Shown piece after piece: positions 1-4,930 of a DNA stretch of 5,432 bases. The notes under the pieces were generated by a model. That model saw only the letters and a program-made list of their open reading frames with translations, made no database searches and was not told the origin of the DNA. This stretch comes from CAZKUR01 sp964556005 (GTDB lineage Bacteria > Bacteroidota > Ignavibacteria > Ignavibacteriales > Ignavibacteriaceae), in NCBI GenBank assembly GCA_964556005.1, contig CAZKUR010000152.1, positions 1-5,432 of the forward strand. The letters are read 5' to 3'. The first letter of the stretch is position 1. Every line of letters starts with the position of its first letter. Made by a program: the position numbers and the translations under genes.

Positions 1-10
1 TTCAACTTTG

Positions 11-130
11 AATAAGAAACAAAATAGTGCGGAAAATATTTCTGATATAAGAAAAACTTATTACTGATATAAGAAAACATTGGAAAAGATTTCTGTTATA
101 AGAAAAAAGTTTCTTAAATAAGAAACAAAA
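11..130. repeat. AT-rich short-repeat block upstream of the FISUMP gene
   Basis: The 14-base sequence AATAAGAAACAAAA occurs exactly at 11-24 and again at 117-130. Between these copies a shorter unit, CTGATATAAGAAAA or a close variant, recurs at 42, 64 and 93, with a more diverged version at 113. The stretch 31-59 also aligns to 82-110 with few mismatches, giving a 51-base period. The block contains no ORF of note. It could be a decayed direct-repeat array, a set of regulatory sites or simple low-complexity DNA; nothing in the sequence decides between these. Confidence 0.6.
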
Positions 131-165
131 GGATAGACTCGGTAGGCGTCTAATCAAATAGTTAG
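131..165 (+). other. Fragment resembling the 5' end of a group II intron-like element (left half of copy E1)
   Basis: This stretch resembles the start of the intron-like element at 958-1274. AGGCGTCTA at 144-152 matches AGGCGCCTA at 968-976. GTTAG at 161-165 corresponds to GTTGG at 984-988. The spacing between these blocks is 17 bases here and 16 in the other copy. The other half of the expected hairpin, CTAACCCG, is found at 944-951 after the FISUMP gene, just as CCAACCCG (1016-1023) closes the hairpin in the second copy. No GTGYG intron start is visible at the expected place around 133-138, so this copy would be diverged at its end. The match is short and the assignment is an inference. Confidence 0.35.
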
Positions 166-182
166 CCTATAGAAATAAAATA

Positions 183-186
183 GGAG
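183..186 (+). promoter_or_regulatory. Ribosome binding site that favours the second ATG of the FISUMP gene
   Basis: GGAG lies only 2 bases from the ATG at 189 but 8 bases from the in-frame ATG at 195. Normal spacing therefore favours 195 as the true start, which shortens the signal peptide by two residues. Confidence 0.55.
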
Positions 187-194
187 AAATGAAA

Positions 195-929
195 ATGAAT
201 AATCATAACATTATAATGCTTGTGGTTATGAGTTTTATTATCCTCATAAATTACTGCGATGATAATTCCACCTTAATTGAAAACACTCCTGATAATGTTA
301 TCACCGATATAGATTGCAATGAATATAAAATTATTAAAATCGGTGATAAGTGGTGGATGGCAGAAAACCTAAAAGTCACCCATTATATTAATGGTGACAG
401 CATTCCAGATTTGACCAATGCTGAGGATTGGGAAAATTCAAGTAATGGTGCTGTGTGCAGTTATGGAAATTATGGATATACATCAAATGTTAATGGGAGA
501 TTATATAATTGGTATGCAATTGAAGATTCAAGAAAAATAGCTCCTAAAGTTTGGCATATACCATCTGATTCTGAATGGAAACAGTTAGAGATTAATCTTG
601 GTATGAGTCTATCAGAAGCGAATGAAAACGGATATCGTGGAATAGGAATCGGAGGTAAACTAAAAAGTGATGGCATTCAATGGGTTAGTCCAAATGTTGG
701 CGCAACTGATTCGGTTGGCTTTTCTGCTTTAGGTAGCGGTCTGCGAATGCCAAACGGTTCTTTTACTGCTTTACTTTTTAGCGGTTTATTTTGGACTTCA
801 AGCGAAAGTGAATTCGATAGTAATTATGCTATTTATCGAGAACTTAAAAGTGATACATCTGCTATTTATCGTTCAGCCGATTATAAACATCTTGGATTTT
901 CCATTAGATGTGTGAAGGATTATAAATAA
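195..929 (+). CDS. FISUMP-domain (Fib_succ_major) lipoprotein
   Basis: A 244-residue protein (246 from the alternative ATG at 189) with a hydrophobic leader and a cysteine at residue 23 of the longer form. CDDN after the leader suggests a lipoprotein with the acidic surface-export signal common in Bacteroidota, although INYC is a loose lipobox. From about residue 41 to the end it is a full Fib_succ_major (FISUMP) domain. Hallmarks are KIGDKWWMAENLK near the start, GRLYNWYAI, WHIPSDSEWKQL, GGKLK, GATDSVGFSALGSGLR, FWTSSE and the C-terminal GFSIRCVKD. The family is common on FCB-group cell surfaces; its molecular role is poorly defined and the fold is related to C-type lectin-like domains. The gene stands alone on its strand with its own Shine-Dalgarno, framed by a 10-bp inverted repeat and intron-like sequence. 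No terminator hairpin with a U-tract follows it. The family assignment is firm; the function is unknown. Confidence 0.9.
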   Translation: MNNHNIIMLVVMSFIILINYCDDNSTLIENTPDNVITDIDCNEYKIIKIGDKWWMAENLKVTHYINGDSIPDLTNAEDWENSSNGAVCSYGNYGYTSNVNGRLYNWYAIEDSRKIAPKVWHIPSDSEWKQLEINLGMSLSEANENGYRGIGIGGKLKSDGIQWVSPNVGATDSVGFSALGSGLRMPNGSFTALLFSGLFWTSSESEFDSNYAIYRELKSDTSAIYRSADYKHLGFSIRCVKDYK

Positions 930-943
930 AATATTTCAATAGG

Positions 944-957
944 CTAACCCGCGGCTC
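944..957 (+). other. Right half of putative intron-like copy E1, abutting the second element
   Basis: CTAACCCGCGGCTC lies directly upstream of the GTGTG start at 958. Its CTAACCCG part can pair with GTTAG at 161-165 and matches CCAACCCG at 1016-1023 in the neighbouring element. It would also be the 5' exon of the element at 958. The call is based on alignment by eye of a short stretch. Confidence 0.3.
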
Positions 958-983
958 GTGTGCCTTGAGGCGCCTATAGTTCA

Positions 984-1020
984 GTTGGTGCTTCCAAGAG
1001 AGAACTTGGAAAAATCCAAC
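984..1020 (+). other. Hairpin extension inside the C1-type loop of the intron-like element
   Basis: In many group II introns this hairpin has a short loop of the form GGTGMAAGTCC carrying epsilon-prime. Here the outer stem GTTGG/CCAAC is kept, but the loop is enlarged by a second perfect 7-bp stem, TTCCAAG (992-998) with CTTGGAA (1005-1011), around an AGAGAA loop. This is the same position at which the FISUMP gene would sit in the putative first copy. Confidence 0.5.
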
Positions 1021-1124
1021 CCGTCAAACCTGCCTGTCCGGTAGGCAAGTTGGTCATTCGGGCGGAAGAAAAGCAGACAGCATAAACGGCGACGAATATG
1101 TTGAAGCTCTGCAAATCAGTAAGT

Positions 1125-1157
1125 AAGCCATATGAAGGAGAACTTCATGTACGGTTT
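1125..1157 (+). ncRNA. Group II intron domain V
   Basis: A 33-nt hairpin with the catalytic AGC triad at 1126-1128 and the typical right arm GTACGGTTT. The lower stem AAGCC-AUA pairs with UACGGUUU with one A-C mismatch at the sixth pair. A two-base bulge (UG) follows at the expected place, then an upper stem UGAAG/CUUCA closed by a five-base GAGAA loop. The usual form is 34 nt with a GNRA tetraloop and a C-G pair at the mismatch, so this copy is slightly off consensus. GACGAGGCGG follows directly, as expected for the start of domain VI. Confidence 0.75.
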
Positions 1158-1274
1158 GACGAGGCGGAATGAAACATGTTGGAAATGATATAAGTCTATT
1201 TAGGTACGAAAGGGAAACTCCGATGCCGGACTATGGTGGAATCTAAAACGCTTATGCTTCATTCTCTACTCTAC

Positions 1275-1542
1275 AACCGGACACCGTTTGCGCAATTGGC
1301 AAATTGTCTCGCATCCTCTTACAAAAATTCCAAATCCATTCTTTAGCAAAGTGGGTACCTAAGGCTCATCCGTTGTTAAAAAACAGGTCGACCTCGCATA
1401 AACTTCGCATAAGGATTTTTCGATTTCTGGTAGCAAAACGAGATTCTATTTTTATTTTTTTAAGAAATATTTTCTTCCTTTTAGGACCTTACTTATTGAT
1501 TCAATTATATCAAATTACAATTAATAATAATTTGGAGTCAGA
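1275..1542. other. Gene-free stretch between the intron-like element and the HTH gene
   Basis: No credible gene is present; the open frame across part of it starts with TTG and has an unconvincing composition. The first 40 bases would be the 3' exon of the intron-like element. Short structures are TTTGC (1287-1291) with GCAAA (1299-1303), a direct repeat TCGCATAA at 1394-1401 and 1405-1412, and a small hairpin AAGAAA/TTTCTT at 1462-1476. None is diagnostic. The promoter of the HTH gene presumably lies in the AT-rich end of this stretch. Confidence 0.5.
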
Positions 1543-1842
1543 ATGCAAAACGAAATCATTTATAAAAAACTACTTGAAATCGAAAAACTTCTTAAACTAA
1601 GTAGTGATGAGATATTTGATATTGAAGGAGCTGCCAATTTCTTGAAGACAACTAAGAATATTTTATATCAGTATGTCTTCAACAGAAAAATTCCTTTCTT
1701 CAAACCAAACAAAAGACTTTATTTTTCAAAGTTAAGTTTGATGGAATGGTTACATGAGAGTAAAATTGAAAGTGTAGAAGAGTTGGAGAAAGAAATGCAA
1801 CCCTCTTACGACAGTAGATATAAATGGTTGAGAAATAAATAA
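1543..1842 (+). CDS. Small helix-turn-helix (HTH_17, AlpA/excisionase-like) DNA-binding protein
   Basis: A 99-residue protein. Residues about 1-20 form a predicted amphipathic helix rich in K, E and L. Residues about 23-70 form a MerR-like winged helix of the excisionase/AlpA type: EIFDIEGAANFLKTTKNI is the recognition-helix region, and KIPFFKPNKRLYFSKLSLM is the wing, followed by EWL. The C-terminal 29 residues are charged and of unknown role. Such proteins are usually found in phages, integrative elements and toxin-antitoxin-like loci, where they control excision or transcription. A GGAG at 1534-1537, 5 bases before the ATG, supports this start. No integrase or other mobility gene lies in the window, so the target is unknown. 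A terminator hairpin follows the stop codon directly. Confidence 0.8.
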   Translation: MQNEIIYKKLLEIEKLLKLSSDEIFDIEGAANFLKTTKNILYQYVFNRKIPFFKPNKRLYFSKLSLMEWLHESKIESVEELEKEMQPSYDSRYKWLRNK

Positions 1843-1845
1843 AAA

Positions 1846-1873
1846 ATCCCCGATGTATGCTGGCTCCGGGGAT
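1846..1873. terminator. Rho-independent terminator, possibly bidirectional
   Basis: ATCCCCG (1846-1852) pairs perfectly with CGGGGAT (1867-1873) around a 14-base loop. On the plus strand it follows the HTH stop codon by 3 bases and precedes a weak T-run (CTTTTT, 1879-1883). On the minus strand the hairpin is followed directly by TTTTTT (complement of 1841-1846), a stronger termination signal. That could stop transcripts running through from the convergent LVIVD gene. Confidence 0.6.
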
Positions 1874-2032
1874 ATAGCTTTTTCATTTTGCAACGAAATC
1901 GGGGTAAATCTCACTGCACCGCAAACTTATTTATTAGCTTTAATAAAGTCAATAACCTTCGTAAATATTCTATTTTAAGATTTTTGTTTCTTTCCTTTAC
2001 TCTTTTTATAATAACCCAAACATTTGTATGGT

Positions 2033-2284
2033 ATGAGCAGAAAGGTGTTCCATTCGCAAATATATGGGAAATTTATCCAGCCAGATGATGAAAAATACTG
2101 GATAAAAGTTTATGCTGAATCTCTATTTAGGTATTATGACTTAGTAAAGGCTGATTGTTCTTGTTTTGAATGCAAAAGAGAAAGGGAAAAACTTGTAGAT
2201 TATCTTGATAATAAAAAAGCATTTAGACTAAGAGATGAAATGAAAAATAAAACTTTGATACCGAAGCATCAGGGTATGCCCTAA
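2033..2284 (+). CDS. Hypothetical small protein with a CxCxxC motif
   Basis: I do not recognise this protein. It has 83 residues from the ATG at 2033, or 86 from the ATG at 2024. Neither start has a clear Shine-Dalgarno, so the choice is arbitrary. The sequence is soluble and charged, with an aromatic-rich middle (YWIKVYAESLFRYYDLVK) followed by DCSCFEC, whose three cysteines could bind metal. A lysine- and arginine-rich helical tail follows. There is no signal peptide or membrane segment. It is separated from the HTH gene by a terminator and about 190 gene-free bases, so co-transcription is doubtful. It ends 36 bases from the 3' end of the convergent LVIVD gene. Amino-acid composition supports real coding, but only moderately. 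Confidence 0.5.
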   Translation: MSRKVFHSQIYGKFIQPDDEKYWIKVYAESLFRYYDLVKADCSCFECKREREKLVDYLDNKKAFRLRDEMKNKTLIPKHQGMP

Positions 2285-2320
2285 CAGAAGGACAGGGGAA
2301 GATCCTTAACTGTCAGCCGC

Positions 2321-3616
2321 TTATTTAAGTAAAATTATCTTTTTAGTCTGTGCAAAGTCTCCTGCTTGTATTCTGTATAGATAAACTCCGCTTGACAGGG
2401 TGGATGCATTCCAATTTATTTCATAGGTGCCAACAGATTTTTCTTCATTAACCAGTGTCTCAATTTCCCTTCCAAGTATATTAAAAATTTTAATGACAAC
2501 CTTTGAAGAATATGGAATAGAGTATTTTATCTTTGTACTCGGGTTAAATGGATTGGGGTAGTTTTGGGAAAGTAAGAATTCTAAAGGTACCTTTTCATTC
2601 TCTTCTACAGTTGTTAAAAGATCATTTTGTAAAATATAAAATCCGTCCCTGCCATTAGCATAAATAATGTTCCCATCAACTGATATGACATCAGTATCAA
2701 AAATTTTATAAAAACCAACTTCAGTTGGTGTGGAAGGATCGCTAACGTCTATAATTCTTACTCCCAACCACCAATCAGCAACATATGCGTAATTCCCATC
2801 AACAATCACATCTAAAAAACTTGATGAAAACATTGAATCTGCTGTATAATATCCAATTTCGTTGGGTGTACTTTCATTACTTATATCAATAATTCTTAAT
2901 CCCTCTTCTCCATCTGCGATGTAGGCATAGTTGTCTTTTAAATACATACCATATGCCTCACCCGGGGTATCGTAACTAACTAATAAAGCAGGGTTATAAA
3001 CATCGCTTACGTTAATAATCTTGAATTCACTAAATGCCATATATGCTTTGTTGTTGATAACACGCAAGCTATGTGCATATGAAACAGCCGGCAGTTCGTA
3101 ATATCCTGCTAATGAAATGTTTTGCAAGTTTGAAATATCAAGGATTAATAATCCTGAACTTCCAGCGGCTAAATAAGCATAATTACCAATTATCTGCATG
3201 TCATCACACCAATCATCATAACCTGAGAAATAGTAGGGGTTTGAAACATTTGATATATCATAAATTTCTAACATTGGTTCCCCATTATTCTCTACAAACG
3301 CATAGTTTCCAGTTACGAAAATAAAATCGGGCCAAAAATTAGGAGTGACAGATTGTGGAATATAAGATCCTGCTTCTGTTATATTGGAAGGATCTGTAAT
3401 ATCGAGAATTGTGATCTTGCCTTTTCCCACATAATTATTTTCATTTTGTGTAGTTATGTAAGCAGAATTACCTTGGATACTAAAACCCCATACATTGGAT
3501 TGAGTAGTATACTTTCCAAGTAAGCTTATATTTTGACTTTGCTGCGCAATAGACAAACCGGTGAATAGAAAAGAAGAAACAAAAATTAGAAACAGTTTTT
3601 TGTTTATTGTGTTCAT
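2321..3616 (-). CDS. Secreted LVIVD-repeat beta-propeller protein with T9SS type A sorting domain
   Basis: A 431-residue exported protein. Residues 1-24 are a signal peptide (KKLFLIFVSSFLFTGLSIA, then QQ). The body carries about six LVIVD-type repeats, seen as recurring blocks such as GKITILDITDPSN, GLLILDISNLQN, GLRIIDISNESTP and GVRIIDVSDPSTP. Each is followed by a Y-rich strand and a 'GNYAYVAD'-like strand, the pattern of a beta-propeller. Residues about 344-431 form a type A T9SS C-terminal sorting domain: NYPNPFNPST, then KIFNILGREIETLV, SSGVYLYRIQAG and KKIILLK. This predicts Sec export followed by T9SS passage to the cell surface or medium. The ligand is unknown. GGAGG (3623-3627) sits 6 bases before the ATG. 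The gene lies 48 bases downstream of a decayed sorting-domain gene on the same strand and may have shared its transcript. Confidence 0.9.
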   Translation of the reverse strand: MNTINKKLFLIFVSSFLFTGLSIAQQSQNISLLGKYTTQSNVWGFSIQGNSAYITTQNENNYVGKGKITILDITDPSNITEAGSYIPQSVTPNFWPDFIFVTGNYAFVENNGEPMLEIYDISNVSNPYYFSGYDDWCDDMQIIGNYAYLAAGSSGLLILDISNLQNISLAGYYELPAVSYAHSLRVINNKAYMAFSEFKIINVSDVYNPALLVSYDTPGEAYGMYLKDNYAYIADGEEGLRIIDISNESTPNEIGYYTADSMFSSSFLDVIVDGNYAYVADWWLGVRIIDVSDPSTPTEVGFYKIFDTDVISVDGNIIYANGRDGFYILQNDLLTTVEENEKVPLEFLLSQNYPNPFNPSTKIKYSIPYSSKVVIKIFNILGREIETLVNEEKSVGTYEINWNASTLSSGVYLYRIQAGDFAQTKKIILLK

Positions 3617-3664
3617 ATTAAACCTCCGCTAAAAATAGAAGAAAAAAGAATCATTATTCCAGGA

Positions 3665-3970
3665 TTATTTTATTAAAATCATTTTTCTTGTTTGAATAAA
3701 AGGACCAGCATGTAGTCTATAAAAATAAACACCACTTGGTAGATTGGTTATATTCCAATTTACCTTATAATTGCCCACAAGTTTTTCTTCCTTAACCAAA
3801 GTTTCTATTTTAGTTAATCCTTGTAAACCATTTACATTTAATTGGCACATCATTGATAGTATGTTGAAATTTAGTTTGTCTGGTAGTACTCCTCTGTGAA
3901 TTCTATCTTGAGGAAATGCTGTTACTAAAAACAGCAATAAGAAAAACAGAATTTGTAGAAAATTTTTTAT
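3665..3970 (-). pseudogene. Remnant of a T9SS cargo gene: signal peptide joined to a partial sorting domain
   Basis: The frame opens after a TAG at 3980-3982 and has no ATG. The codon at 3970 is ATA, 6 bases from a GAGG Shine-Dalgarno (3977-3980), the same spacing as in the downstream gene. It is followed by a fine signal peptide (IKNFLQILFFLLLLFLVTA, then FPQ). This suggests that an ATG mutated to ATA. Without it, translation could only begin at the TTG at 3937 inside the leader. After about 35 further residues comes a sorting-domain tail (KIETLVKEEKLVGNYKVNWN, LPSGVYFYRLHAG, KMILIK) clearly related to the neighbour's. The whole passenger region, the NYPNPFNPST block and part of the KIFNILGRE strand are missing or scrambled. 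The frame remains open, so a small secreted peptide cannot be excluded. Confidence 0.7.
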
Positions 3971-4433
3971 ACCGAGCCTCTATTGAATAAAAAAAGTTAT
4001 TCGAAATTTCTGCTTCGGGAGAGTATTCTATAAGTTTGATAACGGGATGGTGTTAATAACAATATTCTATACTCTTGCTCTCACGGAGTAGAGAAAATTT
4101 ATTAATTGTAATTAGCAATTATTTTTTTATAATGTCAAGAAAAATAATATTAGAATTTGGCAAGTGTAGTTAATTAACAAGGATAGTCAATTAACAATAA
4201 GTCTTGAAGTAGGAGAACATCATAAGAAGTAAATAAAAATTAATTTCAAACATTTTCTCAACTTTTTTTAGGATCCCACCATCCCTCTCCAAATTCTCAG
4301 ATCGGCTGCATGTGCTTTCATAGGTCTTTCTAATTTCCTATAGAGAATCGCGTTTGTAATTTTTTTTGTAGAAAAATTATCAAACTATATAATGAGTCTA
4401 TCGAATATGCTTCCTAAAAGGGAAAACAGCTCC
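3971..4433. other. AT-rich gene-free intergenic region
   Basis: I find no convincing gene or RNA in this stretch. It separates two minus-strand transcription units, so it should hold the promoter of the T9SS genes at its left end and the terminator of the PGPGW/zinc-ribbon operon at its right end, but neither is clear. Visible features are a distant inverted pair AGAGTAT (4020-4026) and ATACTCT (4069-4075), a direct repeat at 4167-4197, and a less AT-rich patch at 4271-4345 that I do not recognise. Confidence 0.5.
4167..4197. repeat. Tandem 14-bp near-identical direct repeat
   Basis: TAGTTAATTAACAA at 4167-4180 and TAGTCAATTAACAA at 4184-4197 differ at one base and are 17 bases apart, centre to centre. 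The first contains the palindrome TTAATTAA. A spaced pair like this could be a regulator binding site, but no promoter can be tied to it. Confidence 0.45.
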
Positions 4434-4745
4434 TTAGAAAGAACTTAAAATATAAATAGGTATCATCAGAATAAATCCAGCGATTTTTAACGGATTGATT
4501 TTACCATTCTTGTTTTTAATCTTATCTAAAAACTTTTCTTTAAGTGTCAACTCACGTTTCTTTTTGATTTCATATGCAATCGTGTAGCTACATTTAGTTT
4601 TATTCCACGTTGGACATCCCCAGAATTTTTGTCCTACATTCTTGCCTTGCCTAGCTTCTCTTAAGACAAGTTTTTTCTTGTGTTCGAGACAATAAAAATT
4701 TATGGTTTCCAATTCTTTTTTTTGCTGAACGTTTTTTAGTTCCAA
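4434..4745 (-). CDS. Topoisomerase-type zinc-ribbon protein with C-terminal membrane segment (probably the 3' half of a split gene)
   Basis: This frame of 103 residues can start only at a TTG (4745) with no clear Shine-Dalgarno; a stop lies two codons upstream. Residues 17-58 form a C4-topoisomerase-like zinc ribbon with ligands C19, H22, C44 and C52, and the core GKNVGQKFWGCPTW. A basic linker follows, then a hydrophobic C-terminal segment (about residues 85-103) that could anchor it in the membrane. In topoisomerase I such ribbons bind single-stranded nucleic acid; free-standing relatives are poorly characterised. The first 31 residues overlap the end of the PGPGW gene in another frame, and the first ten do not resemble a natural start. 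Shifting frame at the A8 run (4716-4723) would join the PGPGW protein to this domain in a protein of about 161 residues. I think that fusion is the real or ancestral product. Confidence 0.65.
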   Translation of the reverse strand: MELKNVQQKKELETINFYCLEHKKKLVLREARQGKNVGQKFWGCPTWNKTKCSYTIAYEIKKKRELTLKEKFLDKIKNKNGKINPLKIAGFILMIPIYILSSF

Positions 4746-4920
4746 TTTTCATTTTTTCAAGCAAGTTCTTAGCCCATACATATTCGGTTGCCAGTATCGC
4801 AGGACCAATAGGAATTACAATAAATGCTGGCCCTGGAAAAACTATTAGAATAATTCCCAAAATTAAAACAGTGAATCCAACTAATGAAACAACAATTCTT
4901 TTTAATCTTGCTGGTGTCAT
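4651..4920 (-). CDS. PGPGW-family small transmembrane protein (probably the 5' half of a split gene)
   Basis: An 89-residue frame. Residues about 8-50 match the PGPGW transmembrane family: a first hydrophobic helix (VVSLVGFTVLILGIILIV), the FPGPAF turn at 28-33, a second hydrophobic helix, and the typical end ATEYVWAKNLLEKMK. It should be an inner-membrane protein of unknown function with two helices in a hairpin. The tail after about residue 68 (RIGNHKFLL...) lies in the region overlapping the zinc-ribbon frame and looks like out-of-frame translation. The ATG at 4920 is 10 bases from the stop of the upstream 61-aa gene. The nearest Shine-Dalgarno, AAGGAG, lies within that gene's last codons about 15 bases from the ATG, so translation is probably coupled. 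Confidence 0.8.
   Translation of the reverse strand: MTPARLKRIVVSLVGFTVLILGIILIVFPGPAFIVIPIGPAILATEYVWAKNLLEKMKIGTKKRSAKKRIGNHKFLLSRTQEKTCLKRS
4716..4723 (-). other. A8 homopolymer in the overlap of two reading frames (frameshift or slippage candidate)
   Basis: On the coding (minus) strand the sequence GC-A8-GAATTGG is read GCA AAA AAA AGA in the PGPGW frame and CAA AAA AAA GAA in the zinc-ribbon frame. Both frames are open here. Losing one A (or +1 slippage) joins them as ...RSAKKELETINFYC..., a smooth lysine-rich linker between the membrane domain and the zinc ribbon. A -1 shift would instead meet a stop within six codons. Confidence 0.6.
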
Positions 4921-4930
4921 TTCAGAATAT

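Larger units (their letters stand above)
161..948. repeat. Perfect 10-bp inverted repeat enclosing the FISUMP gene
   Basis: GTTAGCCTAT at 161-170 and ATAGGCTAAC at 939-948 are exact reverse complements. They enclose the FISUMP gene with its ribosome binding site and almost nothing else. The arms could close a large stem in RNA, mark the ends of a gene cassette, or represent the C1-type stem of a group II intron domain I whose loop has been filled by a gene. Integron attC core sites were considered, but the arms break the GTTRRRY/RYYYAAC consensus. Confidence 0.6.
958..1274 (+). mobile_element. Degenerate or minimal group II intron-like element without reverse transcriptase
   Basis: The element starts with GTGTG, matching the GUGYG 5' consensus of group II introns, and ends with CTACTCTAC, a common 3' end in bacterial group II introns. 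Inside are a C1-type hairpin (GTTGG 984-988 with CCAAC 1016-1020), a hairpin CCTGCC/GGTAGG (1029-1034 with 1040-1045), a convincing domain V at 1125-1157 and a domain VI-like stem (GAATGAA 1167-1173 with TTCATTC 1258-1264). No maturase/reverse transcriptase ORF is present. At about 317 nt it is much shorter than a usual ORF-less group II intron core, so most of domains I-IV must be missing or reduced. Splicing or mobility on its own is unlikely, though a maturase elsewhere could act in trans. Recognition rests mainly on domain V and the two ends. Confidence 0.65.

Noticed and set aside
470..676. Minus-strand 68-aa reading frame
   Set aside because: It lies entirely antisense to the well supported FISUMP gene and has no recognisable features.
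760..929. FISUMP 3' end as variable region of a diversity-generating retroelement
   Set aside because: C-type-lectin-like proteins can be retroelement targets, but no template repeat resembling the 3' end of the gene and no reverse transcriptase are in the window.
131..990. FISUMP gene as an integron cassette with attC sites
   Set aside because: GTTAGCC and GGCTAAC resemble attC core sites but violate GTTRRRY/RYYYAAC at one or more positions, no proper L-box stem is seen, and no integrase is present. The group II intron model explains more of the flanking sequence.
1304..1600. Plus-strand 98-aa reading frame
   Set aside because: TTG start, no ribosome binding site, basic and then hydrophobic low-complexity composition, and it overlaps the start of the better supported HTH gene.
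1888..2088. Plus-strand 66-aa reading frame
   Set aside because: It follows the terminator without a Shine-Dalgarno, overlaps the start of the 2033-2284 gene, and its hydrophobic stretch reflects T-rich DNA.
2271..2282. AGGG-TATG-CCCT hairpin as terminator
   Set aside because: Only a 4-bp stem, no T-run on either side, and it overlaps the stop codon of the small CxCxxC gene.
3073..3324. Plus-strand 83-aa reading frame
   Set aside because: It is antisense to the LVIVD-repeat protein and is a composition shadow.
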